Assembly (NCBI RefSeq): GCF_001439695.1 | Contig: NZ_JYLL01000007.1 | Span: 1 to 64,000, forward strand | From: Pseudomonas veronii | GTDB lineage: Bacteria > Pseudomonadota > Gammaproteobacteria > Pseudomonadales > Pseudomonadaceae | DNA: 64,000 nt | Direction of reading: 5' to 3' | Shown here: one piece after another, positions 34,863 to 42,256 of the stretch | Position numbering within the stretch: position 1 is the stretch's first letter | How the letters are laid out: each line of letters begins with the position of its first letter | Translations under genes and position numbers: made by a program | Notes under the pieces: model-generated | Database searches by the model: none | Told to the model about the DNA's origin: nothing | What the model saw: only the letters and a program-made list of their open reading frames with translations

Positions 34863-34876
34863 AGATAGCGCTATCT
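34863..34876. promoter_or_regulatory. Predicted GntR operator of gntP
   Basis: AGATAGCGCTATCT, a perfect 14-bp palindrome, in the gntK-gntP space. It gives gntP its own regulated promoter. It is one of three related sites in this locus and the only perfect one. Confidence 0.75.
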
Positions 34877-34891
34877 TTTCCGACACAAAAA

Positions 34892-35425
34892 TTAATGAGC
34901 CGGTTCAAAACCGTGTTTGCACCACCACGCATGGGTTTGCTCGGCCAACGCCTCGACGCTGTCTTCGCTGGCGTTGAGGGCCAGGGTCAGCGGCTCGCCG
35001 ATGGGCGACTCAAGGGTGGCGAACTGGCTGTCGATCAGGCTTGCCGGCATGAAATGCCCGGGCCGATGGGACACGCGGTCGGCGGCGACTTCGCGGTTCA
35101 GTTCCAGAAACACAAAGCCCAGGCCCGGCGCGGCTTCGCGCAGGTGGTCGCGGTATTTCTTTTTCAGTGCGGAACAGGTGAGGACCGGGTGTTCGCCGGC
35201 CTTGAGCGAACGGCGTAACTCATCGCACAGGATGTCGAGCCAGCCGGCGCGGTCGTTGTCGTCGAGGGGGTGGCCGGCGCTCATTTTTTCGATGTTCGCG
35301 GCGGGGTGAAAGCTGTCGCCTTCAATGGCGGTGGCACCGTTCAGGCGGCACACGGCCTCGCTGACGCTGGTCTTGCCGCAGCCGGCGACACCCATGATGA
35401 CCAGGGCGGTAACAGGTTGACTCAT
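34892..35425 (-). CDS. gntK: Gluconokinase
   Basis: 177 residues from ATG 35425. The P-loop GVAGCGKTSVSE is at about 12-23 and is followed by the gluconate-binding segment EGDSFHPAANIEKMSAGHPL then DDNDRAGWL, diagnostic of GntK. It phosphorylates gluconate to 6-phosphogluconate with ATP. The open frame starts further upstream but ATG 35425 is the conserved start. It precedes gntP on the same strand and is divergent from the repressor gene. Known as GnuK in Pseudomonas. Confidence 0.92.
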   Translation of the reverse strand: MSQPVTALVIMGVAGCGKTSVSEAVCRLNGATAIEGDSFHPAANIEKMSAGHPLDDNDRAGWLDILCDELRRSLKAGEHPVLTCSALKKKYRDHLREAAPGLGFVFLELNREVAADRVSHRPGHFMPASLIDSQFATLESPIGEPLTLALNASEDSVEALAEQTHAWWCKHGFEPAH

Positions 35426-35442
35426 GAAACACCTCAGGACGC

Positions 35443-35456
35443 AGATAGCGCTACCT
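35443..35456. promoter_or_regulatory. Predicted GntR operator of gntK
   Basis: AGATAGCGCTACCT, one symmetry mismatch from the perfect gntP site, 17 bases before the gntK start codon. Confidence 0.7.
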
Positions 35457-35594
35457 TTGCACGCTGTAAGGCTAGTGCAAAAACAGGCTTTTCCCGCGCC
35501 GTCTTGTCTTTTTTTATGGAGTGACGCGTGCATCCGCTCCAAGCATTTGAACTGGATCAGGCAACCCAGCATTCAAGCATTTGCAGCCGTTTGG

Positions 35595-35608
35595 AGACAG
35601 CGCTACCT
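35595..35608. promoter_or_regulatory. Predicted GntR operator of gntR
   Basis: AGACAGCGCTACCT, the third copy of the AGAYAGCGCTAYCT motif, 34 bases before the ATG of the repressor gene. It probably serves autoregulation. Confidence 0.65.
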
Positions 35609-35641
35609 TAGTGCCTCGATTTTTGTTTGGCAAGCCGCCTG

Positions 35642-36670
35642 ATGACCTCCAAGAACGATAAAAATACGCGCACCACGGGTCGCCCGACCCTCAATGAAGT
35701 CGCCCGCCTGGCCGGCGTCAGCCCGATTACCGCTTCCCGCGCCTTGCGTGGCATCAGCACCGTGGCCACCGAACTGGTGGAAAAAGTGCAACGGGCCGCC
35801 GCCGAGTTGAACTACGTGGTCAACCCCGCCGCCCGCGCCCTGGCCTCGGCCCAGAGCCATTCGGTGGTGGTGCTGGTGCCCTCGCTGTCCAACCTGCTGT
35901 TTATCGAAACCCTCGAAGCGATCCACCAGGTGCTGCGGCCCAAGGGCTTTGAAGTGCTGATCGGCAACTCCCACTATTCCCGCGACGAAGAAGAGACTTT
36001 GCTGCGCAACTACATGGCCTACCAGCCGCGGGGTTTGCTGCTGACCGGGTTCGATCGGACCGAAAGCGCGCGACGGATGGTCGAGGCCAGCAATGTGCCG
36101 TGCGTGTACATGATGGATCTGGACCCCAACGCTGGCGTGAACTGCGTGGGCTTTTCGCAGTTGGCGGCGGGTGAGACGGCGGCGGCGCATTTGCTGTCCC
36201 GTGGGCGCAAGCGCCTGGCGTATATCGGCGCGCAACTGGACCAACGCACCTTGCTGCGCGGCGAAGGCTTCCGCCGTGCGTTGCAACAGGCCGGGCTGTA
36301 CGACCCGGCGCTGGAACTGTTGACGCCACGCCCCTCCTCCGTGGGCCTGGGCGGCGAGTTGTTCTTGCAGTTGCTGGCGGCCCATCCGGATGTGGATGCG
36401 ATCTTCTTCGGCAACGACGACCTGGCCCAGGGCGCGCTGCTCGAAGCCCTGCGTCACGGCATCAACGTCCCGGGGCGCGTGGCCGTGCTGGGTTTCAACG
36501 ACCTGCCCGCCTCCTCCTTCATGGTGCCGCGCCTGAGCAGCATCAGCACGCCGCGCGAGGCCATCGGTCGGCGCGCGGCGGAGCATCTGCTGACGGTCAT
36601 GGCGGGGAACAAGATCGCCAAGCCGGTGGTGGACATGGGGTTTGAGTTGCAGGTGCGGGAAAGCACGTAG
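35642..36670 (+). CDS. gntR: LacI-family gluconate repressor
   Basis: 342 residues from ATG 35642 (a TTG 15 bases earlier is in frame). LacI-type HTH TLNEVARLAGVSPITASRAL is at about 14-33 with the hinge helix NPAARALASAQS near 60, then the periplasmic-binding-protein-like ligand domain. The ILG-type FNDLPASSFMVPRLSSI strand near residue 290 is typical of GntR/IdnR repressors. It binds the AGAYAGCGCTAYCT sites before its own gene, gntK and gntP and is released by gluconate or 6-phosphogluconate (family knowledge). Called GnuR in P. aeruginosa. Confidence 0.9.
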   Translation: MTSKNDKNTRTTGRPTLNEVARLAGVSPITASRALRGISTVATELVEKVQRAAAELNYVVNPAARALASAQSHSVVVLVPSLSNLLFIETLEAIHQVLRPKGFEVLIGNSHYSRDEEETLLRNYMAYQPRGLLLTGFDRTESARRMVEASNVPCVYMMDLDPNAGVNCVGFSQLAAGETAAAHLLSRGRKRLAYIGAQLDQRTLLRGEGFRRALQQAGLYDPALELLTPRPSSVGLGGELFLQLLAAHPDVDAIFFGNDDLAQGALLEALRHGINVPGRVAVLGFNDLPASSFMVPRLSSISTPREAIGRRAAEHLLTVMAGNKIAKPVVDMGFELQVREST

Positions 36671-36845
36671 GACGCGGCTGACATTGCGATGTGGCCTTGG
36701 CAATTCGTCAGTTGAGGGAGCTGAGCGTATTGCCAGTGGGCAAAGCCATGGCCACACACACATTTTTAACCGTGCCCGCTTGAAGGCATCGCCGTAATGT
36801 CCGCCCCCTGCTAGATTGAGCGTTCTCCACTGTCAGGGAAGCACC

Positions 36846-37478
36846 ATGGGACACTCACTGAAAATCTTGGGTCGCGCTTCATCCATCAACGTGCGCAAAG
36901 TGCTCTGGACCTGCCAGGAACTGGGCATCGACTATGTGCGCGAAGACTGGGGCATCGGCTTCAAGCCGACCCAATCCGCCGAATTCCTTGCCCTGAACCC
37001 CAACGCCCAAGTGCCGGTGCTGATCGACGACCACGGTGTGCTGTGGGAGTCCAACACCATCTGTCGCTACCTGGTGAACCTCTACCAACGCCACGACCTG
37101 CTGCCTCTCGAGCCCGCCCCCCGCGCCCGGGTCGAGCAGTGGATGGACTGGCAAGCCACCGAACTCAACCCGTCCTGGGGTTATGCCTTCCAGGCCCTGG
37201 TGCGCAACAGCCCCGACCATCAGGACCCGCAGCGCATCAAGGCGGGCGTGCAAGCCTGGCACGACAAGATGGGCCTGCTGGAACAACAATTGGCAAAGAC
37301 CGGTGCCTACGTGGCTGGCGACGAATTCACCCTGGCTGACATCCTCATCGGCCTCTCGGTTCACCGCTGGCAGATGACGCCGATGGAGCGCCCGTCCTAC
37401 CCGGCAGTTGCCGCGTATTACCAGCGCCTTGGCCAGCATGCCGGCTTTAAGACCTTCGCCCTCGACGGCCATGACTAA
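36846..37478 (+). CDS. Glutathione S-transferase
   Basis: 210 residues from ATG 36846 (AGGGAAG before it). The thioredoxin-like N-terminal domain has SSINVRKVLWTCQELGIDY, the cis-Pro loop PNAQVPVLIDD and ESNTICRYL; the helical C-terminal domain carries the conserved FTLADILIGLSVHRW (N-capping Asp). The pattern fits the bacterial theta/beta-like GSTs that conjugate or reduce electrophiles with glutathione. It is a single gene behind gntR. Confidence 0.87.
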   Translation: MGHSLKILGRASSINVRKVLWTCQELGIDYVREDWGIGFKPTQSAEFLALNPNAQVPVLIDDHGVLWESNTICRYLVNLYQRHDLLPLEPAPRARVEQWMDWQATELNPSWGYAFQALVRNSPDHQDPQRIKAGVQAWHDKMGLLEQQLAKTGAYVAGDEFTLADILIGLSVHRWQMTPMERPSYPAVAAYYQRLGQHAGFKTFALDGHD

Positions 37479-37581
37479 GCCCAAGGACAACAACGTAAAA
37501 GAACTCAACGTACTGCGCCGCACCGGGGCCTGCGACAGCAAAACGCTCGCTTCGTACCACCCATCGGATACTGCGGCCTAC

Positions 37582-37597
37582 CTGTCAACATTGACAG
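37582..37597. promoter_or_regulatory. Palindrome upstream of an orphan gene
   Basis: CTGTCAA-CA-TTGACAG, perfect 7-bp arms, 85 bases before the ATG at 37683. TTGACTGACAG repeats one arm at 37621-37631. A possible operator or overlapping -35 element. Confidence 0.4.
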
Positions 37598-37682
37598 TAG
37601 ACGCTACCCGTTACCGACGTTTGACTGACAGCGAAGTGATTGGGCGCTCCCAATTCCTATAACCTCTCGGAGGCATCCGCTC

Positions 37683-38111
37683 ATGGATAACGATCGGTCA
37701 CGGGCCCTGAAATCGCAGCCTGCAGATGGCTTGGTAACAGCGAACATCAACGATCCCATTGGAAACTTCACATCCGAAGACATCCAATTTCACGAGTTTC
37801 CTGAAGCTAATTTTATAGACGCCAAGAGCAATCAAGGCCAGCGGCTGATGAGCTTTCAATTAGCTAAAGATATCCAGCCTGGCTCATATGATGTTGCCCA
37901 AGAAAAAGGCAAGGTTCAGGTCTATTACTACCATGCGCTTGGACCGAACCCATGGACTTACCAGCCCAGCAGCGGGAAATTCCACCTCACGAAGATCGAT
38001 CTGGAACTTCGGCACCTCGCTGCGACATTCTCTTTCACCTCTCATAAGGTGCCCAAGGGCGAAGAACCACTGAAGGTCACCCAGGGTGAGTTGAATCTTA
38101 CGGGCGCTTAA
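37683..38111 (+). CDS. Orphan hypothetical protein, low GC
   Basis: 142 residues, not recognised. It has a strong ribosome-binding site (CGGAGG) before the ATG. No signal peptide or membrane helix. Alternating hydrophobic strands (LMSFQLAKDIQPGSYDV, KVQVYYYHALG, LRHLAATFSFTSHKVP, VTQGELNLTG) suggest a beta-sandwich. Base composition is clearly lower in GC than the surroundings, which points to acquired DNA. No partner gene is adjacent. Confidence 0.6.
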   Translation: MDNDRSRALKSQPADGLVTANINDPIGNFTSEDIQFHEFPEANFIDAKSNQGQRLMSFQLAKDIQPGSYDVAQEKGKVQVYYYHALGPNPWTYQPSSGKFHLTKIDLELRHLAATFSFTSHKVPKGEEPLKVTQGELNLTGA

Positions 38112-38334
38112 CCCCATCATCGACTGAGCCCTTGTGCGATTAATCAGCGAATGTCCAGGGGTGCCATATGCCACCAGGCGTTGGAAAACATCGCCCATTG
38201 ACGGCAACGCTTGGCCGTCGACGGGACAATGTTTGCCGCGATGGCCGCGCCAGCGCCCATAAAACCTTGGGATTAGCACCCGGCACGCTATTTGCTCCAG
38301 CTGACGCATCGAACATTTGCATAGGTGACCGATC
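38112..38334. other. Intergenic stretch between two orphan genes
   Basis: 223 bases with no open frame worth calling and no clear terminator or repeat. Confidence 0.5.
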
Positions 38335-38847
38335 ATGCTGATTAACAACAACACTCAAGCCTTGTCGACCGTCGAAAAGCTCAAGCGCCCCGACATGGAC
38401 CCCGCCAACGCGGCCGCCAGCACGCTGTACAGCGGTGCCCTGCAAACGGCGCAGCAAAGTGTGAGCGTACCCGCCGCGCAGACCCAACTGGACAAGGCCG
38501 CCGACCGCATCGACGAAGCCTTCGCCAAGACCCGCGTGCAGTTGCAGGCCTCAACGGCCGCCACCCCGGCGACCACGGATGTGCCCGCAGCCGGTTCTAC
38601 CACGAGTGCGGCGCGCGCAGACTTCACCGATTACATGAGCAAAACCCCGGCCGAACGCATTCGCGAACAGTTGCTCAAGGAGCAGGGGTTGACCGAGGCG
38701 GAGGTGCAGACAATGCCGCAGGAAAAACAGGATGCAATCGCCAAGCAAGTGGCTGATCGTCTGAAGCAACAGCAAGAGCAGCAGGTAGCCGTGAAAACGG
38801 CAGAGCCACAAGCGCAATCGGTGAAAGAGACCTTGGCCGCGATCTAA
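38335..38847 (+). CDS. Hypothetical Ala/Gln-rich helical protein
   Basis: 170 residues. Mostly helical and polar: an N-terminal helix region with ANAAASTLYSGALQTAQQSV, an Ala/Thr/Pro-rich linker (about 80-100), then a helical hairpin with MSKTPAERIREQLLKEQGLT and PQEKQDAIAKQVADRLKQQQ. No signal peptide. I recognise it only as a protein type common in fluorescent pseudomonads without assigned function. It has no operon partner. Confidence 0.6.
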   Translation: MLINNNTQALSTVEKLKRPDMDPANAAASTLYSGALQTAQQSVSVPAAQTQLDKAADRIDEAFAKTRVQLQASTAATPATTDVPAAGSTTSAARADFTDYMSKTPAERIREQLLKEQGLTEAEVQTMPQEKQDAIAKQVADRLKQQQEQQVAVKTAEPQAQSVKETLAAI

Positions 38848-39023
38848 GCGACCCGGCCAATGGGGCCATTCGGTCGCGCAGTAACGCCGTGTGCCAGGAC
38901 GTTGATTTCCCGGCACTGGGTGCCATCACGCTAGTTGGGCATCGACAGCTCAGAGCAGGTGTGTCCTGCTCTGTGCGGTAAGGCGGGAACATCTTGCAGA
39001 TCGTAGGCTTCTACACGTTCAAC

Positions 39024-39140
39024 TCAGTGACCGAACAGCCCTGTCTCGGATTTCTTGGCTTTCTTGTCAGCGCGTTTTTCATCGGCGGTCTTTGCCGGTT
39101 TCTTCTTCGCGGCTTTCTTTGAATCCATACCTTTGGCCAT
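39024..39140 (-). CDS. 38-residue Lys-rich basic peptide
   Basis: ATG 39140 to TGA 39024-39026. About a third of the residues are Lys (MAKGMDSKKAAKKKPAKTAD and onwards), ending in a hydrophobic GLFGH. GGAG stands about 8 bases before the ATG. The strongly basic repeat resembles nucleic-acid-binding tails (H1-like). Small size and lack of homologue evidence limit confidence, but the frame is clean and other frames here are not coding. Confidence 0.6.
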   Translation of the reverse strand: MAKGMDSKKAAKKKPAKTADEKRADKKAKKSETGLFGH

Positions 39141-39244
39141 GATGCATGCTCCACTTACAGGGGATGTAACAATGGGTATACCACCTATTGCCGCACATTA
39201 GGCGCTTATAATCCCCGGCCCTGGATAACGCCTGCCTGAACACC

Positions 39245-39661
39245 ATGCCCGAATTGCACATCGAACCGCTGGCAGAGCCCCTGTGGCCGCTGCTGAACAA
39301 GTTTTATCGTCACCACGATTCGCCGATGAAGGCACTCAAGGGCGGACGTCTGTGGGTGGCGCGGGACCGCGAGATCGTCGCCGGCTTATGCCTGACGCCG
39401 GTGGTGGGCGGGCAATGGCTGACCGGGGTGTTTGTCGACCCGGCCTATCGCGGTCAGGGGCTGGCGGCGCGCTTGATTCGTCAAGCGGTGGCCGATGCGG
39501 AGGGTACGGTCTGGCTGATGTGTCATCCGGACCTGGAAGGCTGGTATCAACGCATGGGTTTCACCCAGGATACCGTGCTGCCGCAGTCCCTCAGCGAACG
39601 GTTGGTGCGCTACAAGCGCAACAAGCCGATGATCGCGATGGGCTTGGAACGCGCCTTGTAA
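39245..39661 (+). CDS. GNAT-family N-acetyltransferase
   Basis: 138 residues. The acetyl-CoA loop is VDPAYRGQGLAARLIRQAVA (about 75-94), followed by CHPDLEGWYQRMGF, the usual aromatic motif of the last strand-helix unit. Substrate unknown. It is a single gene, convergent with the peptide deformylase gene. Confidence 0.85.
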   Translation: MPELHIEPLAEPLWPLLNKFYRHHDSPMKALKGGRLWVARDREIVAGLCLTPVVGGQWLTGVFVDPAYRGQGLAARLIRQAVADAEGTVWLMCHPDLEGWYQRMGFTQDTVLPQSLSERLVRYKRNKPMIAMGLERAL

Positions 39662-39704
39662 CCTCCCGTGGGAGCTGAGGTTGACGTTGCGTTGTGTCAG
39701 GAGG

Positions 39705-40244
39705 CTACTCGTCGGCCGTCGGGTCCATGTCGGGGAACATCACCTCGATGAACCCGAACTTGCTGAAATCGGTAATCCGCGACGGGTACAAGCGGCCGAT
39801 CAGGTGATCGCACTCGTGCTGCACCACCCGCGCATGGAAGCCATCGGCAATGCGGATGATCGGTTCGCCCTTGGGGTCGAAACCTTCGTAGCGGATCTGC
39901 TGGTAACGGTCCACCGCGCCGCGCAGGCCGGGCACGGACAGGCAGCCTTCGAAGCCCTCTTCCATGATCGGACTGAGCGGCGTGATCAGTGGATTGATCA
40001 AAATCGTCTGCGGTACGGCCGGCGCCTCCGGGTAGCGTTCGCTGCTCTCGAAACCAAAGATCACCAATTGCAGGTCAACACCGATCTGCGGCGCGGCCAG
40101 GCCGACACCGCCGACGTGCTCCATGGTCTGGAACATGTCATCGATCAGTTGCCACAGTTCGGGGCTGTCGAACATTTCCGGCGGGACCGGCGGAGCGATA
40201 CGCAGCAGGCGCTCATCGCCCATTTTCAGGATTTCACGGATCAT
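39705..40244 (-). CDS. def: Peptide deformylase
   Basis: 179 residues from ATG 40244. All three metal-site motifs are present: [18 protein letters not shown] (Cys ligand) and HECDHLIG (two His and catalytic Glu). It removes the formyl group from nascent proteins. This is an additional-type PDF rather than the fmt-linked one, since no fmt lies beside it. Its start follows the yihY stop by 3 bases, so the two are coupled. Confidence 0.9.
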   Translation of the reverse strand: MIREILKMGDERLLRIAPPVPPEMFDSPELWQLIDDMFQTMEHVGGVGLAAPQIGVDLQLVIFGFESSERYPEAPAVPQTILINPLITPLSPIMEEGFEGCLSVPGLRGAVDRYQQIRYEGFDPKGEPIIRIADGFHARVVQHECDHLIGRLYPSRITDFSKFGFIEVMFPDMDPTADE

Positions 40245-40247
40245 CAA

Positions 40248-41198
40248 TCAGACTTCATCGGGAGTGGGCTTGGAATGGTCTCGGCCAAGACCGGAGACGT
40301 GCTTTTTTTCACCGGCATGGGTGTTTTCATCGAATGTCTTTTCTCCCGGGTCCTTGCCTTCGGCCGACATGTGCTCGATCACGGCATTCATCTCCGCCCC
40401 CAGCAACAACACGGCGGCGGAAATATAGAAGTACAGGAGCAGGACAATGATCGCGCCGATGCTGCCATACATGGCGTTGTAGTCGGCGAAGGTTTTGACG
40501 TAGTAGCCAAAGCCCAGGGACGCGACGATCCACACCACCACCGCCAGCACCGAGCCAGGGGTGATGAAGCGGAATTTCTGCTGCACGTCAGGCATCACGT
40601 AATACATGAGGGCCACGGCGAACATCAGCAGGATCACAATCAGCGGCCAGCGCAAGATGGTCCACAGCGTGACCACGAATTCCTGCATGCCGATCTGCCC
40701 TGCCAGCCATTCCATGACCTGCGGGCCGAGCACCATCAGCGCGGCGGCGGCGAGCAACATGCCAGCGATGCCGACGGTGTAGAAAACCGACAGCGGGAAA
40801 CGCTTCCAGATCGGCCGGCCTTCGATCACGTCGTAGGCGGCGTTCATCGCGCTCATCATCAGGCGCACGCCGGCCGACGCGGTCCACAGGGCAATCACGA
40901 TACCCACCGAAAGCAGGCCGCCCTTGGACTGCTGCAACTGGTCGATCACCGGGTTGACCTGCTCGAGGGCCTGGGGCGGCAACACCAGTTCCGACTGCAG
41001 GCGCAGCCAGGTGAAGAAGTCCGGCAAATGCAGGAAACCGATCAATGCAATGAGAAACAGCAGGAACGGAAACAACGAGAACAGCATCTGGTAGGCCAGT
41101 GCCGAGGCGTAGGTGGACATCTCGTCGTTGACGAATTCCTTGACCGTGCGTACCAGCACTTGGTGCAGCTTGAGACCATCGAGTACCGGGAAAATCAT
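40248..41198 (-). CDS. YihY/BrkB-family inner-membrane protein
   Basis: 316 residues with about six membrane helices in the YihY order: ASALAYQMLFSLFPFLLFLI near residue 31, then the ALWTASAGVRLMMSAMNAAY segment, and FGYYVKTFADYNAMYGSIGA near the end. The C-terminal tail is charged and His/Glu-rich. The family was once called ribonuclease BN, but is a membrane protein of unknown transport function. It is upstream of def and probably co-transcribed. Confidence 0.85.
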   Translation of the reverse strand: MIFPVLDGLKLHQVLVRTVKEFVNDEMSTYASALAYQMLFSLFPFLLFLIALIGFLHLPDFFTWLRLQSELVLPPQALEQVNPVIDQLQQSKGGLLSVGIVIALWTASAGVRLMMSAMNAAYDVIEGRPIWKRFPLSVFYTVGIAGMLLAAAALMVLGPQVMEWLAGQIGMQEFVVTLWTILRWPLIVILLMFAVALMYYVMPDVQQKFRFITPGSVLAVVVWIVASLGFGYYVKTFADYNAMYGSIGAIIVLLLYFYISAAVLLLGAEMNAVIEHMSAEGKDPGEKTFDENTHAGEKKHVSGLGRDHSKPTPDEV

Positions 41199-41320
41199 AG
41201 CGTCTCCTTTCGCCGCAAAAAGTCAGGTTCGTGGGCGACTCAGGGGCCGTTTTCTACATCAAGGTAGCCTATTTGGCGACCTTGAAACAATTTCGAAAGA
41301 TTAACCACTTCAGGTGACAC

Positions 41321-41346
41321 AAAAACGGCCATCCGTGGATGGCCGT
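41321..41346 (-). terminator. Terminator of csbD
   Basis: On the minus strand ACGGCCATCC and GGATGGCCGT form a perfect 10-bp stem with a 2-base loop followed by T5. It lies 31 bases after the csbD stop. Confidence 0.85.
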
Positions 41347-41377
41347 CGGGCTGGGTAATACAAGCGGCGAATCAGGG

Positions 41378-41563
41378 TCACTTGATCGCTTTCTTCACCG
41401 CATCCTTGATATCACCCACGGCTTTCTGCACTTCACCTTTCTTTTCCTGGACCACCCCTTCAGCGCGCAGCTTGTCGTTGCCGGTCACTTTGCCGACACC
41501 TTGCTTGATGTTGCCGACTGCTTCGTTGGCGACGCCTTTTACCTTATCCGATGTGCTGCTCAT
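41378..41563 (-). CDS. CsbD-family stress protein
   Basis: 61 residues, very polar and helical, with the CsbD repeat [20 protein letters not shown] and a second copy of the type [14 protein letters not shown]. CsbD proteins are among the most abundant general-stress proteins in bacteria; the mode of action is unknown. Single gene with its own terminator. Confidence 0.9.
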   Translation of the reverse strand: MSSTSDKVKGVANEAVGNIKQGVGKVTGNDKLRAEGVVQEKKGEVQKAVGDIKDAVKKAIK

Positions 41564-41762
41564 GGTATTTCTCCTGGAACAATCGAGGGGTTTTGGTCAT
41601 TACCTAGAGATTGACCCAAGGCTGTTCGGCAGAGTTTCAATTATTTTTACGCGGGCATTTCATCGCCGGCAGCAGGTTTGGCTTTATGTTTTGCGGCCAA
41701 CCCACGAGAATGCCCGGCACATTCAGGCTACAACGCTGAATAACAGATCCCGTAGGAAGGTT

Positions 41763-42140
41763 ATGAAACTCAATAAAGCACAGGCCATCGCCCGCAGAAA
41801 CCAGGAACTGGGCGGTGCCGTACTCGGCGTCAACAACTGCCACTTCACCGACCTGGACCGCAAACGCAACATCTGGTGGTTCGACCTGCCGGTGGCGCGG
41901 ATCGCGGTGGGCCAGTACGAGTGGATTCACTTGTTGCTGCACAACGCCGAGACTGACCAGTTGCTGCACCTGAAGGTGCCGACGGTGTTCCTGCGTGAAA
42001 AGCTCGAAGGCTTGGTGGTGCGCAATGCGGGCAAGCGCAAGCCAGAGATTACCCTGGAGCTGAGCGCGGACAAGGACTCGTTCCTCAAGGATGTGCGCCC
42101 AGCCGGTGCTGGCGTCAGCTTCGCGCCATTCACCCTGTAG
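41763..42140 (+). CDS. Conserved hypothetical protein
   Basis: 125 residues from ATG 41763 with AGGAAGG before it. Soluble alpha/beta sequence with NIWWFDLPVARIAVGQYEWI and VPTVFLREKLEGLVVRNAGK. I recognise no domain with certainty; the gene type is common in Pseudomonas. A REP pair follows the stop codon. Confidence 0.65.
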   Translation: MKLNKAQAIARRNQELGGAVLGVNNCHFTDLDRKRNIWWFDLPVARIAVGQYEWIHLLLHNAETDQLLHLKVPTVFLREKLEGLVVRNAGKRKPEITLELSADKDSFLKDVRPAGAGVSFAPFTL

Positions 42141-42152
42141 GAATGCGGTCAG

Positions 42153-42247
42153 AATGTGAGAGGGGGCTTGCTCCCGATAGCGGTGGTTCAGTCACTCGAT
42201 GCAGTGGCTGACACTCTGCCATCGGGAGCAAGCCCCCTCCCACATTT
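42153..42247. repeat. Inverted REP pair between orphan gene and fadD1
   Basis: Two REP units face each other: GTGAGAGGGGGCTTGCTCCC and the reverse complement GGGAGCAAGCCCCCTCCCAC, with about 55 bases between. They lie in the space where two convergent genes end. Confidence 0.85.
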
Positions 42248-42256
42248 AGGCCTGGT

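Noticed and set aside
36816..36845. Upstream start for the GST
   Set aside because: Adds ten residues before the conserved N-terminus; the ATG at 36846 has a good ribosome-binding site.
37471..37662. 63-codon frame starting inside the end of the GST gene
   Set aside because: It overlaps the GST end out of frame, has no ribosome-binding site and covers the palindrome of the next gene.
42153..42247. REP pairs considered as CRISPR repeats
   Set aside because: Only two facing units with no regular spacers; the sequence is the known Pseudomonas REP core.
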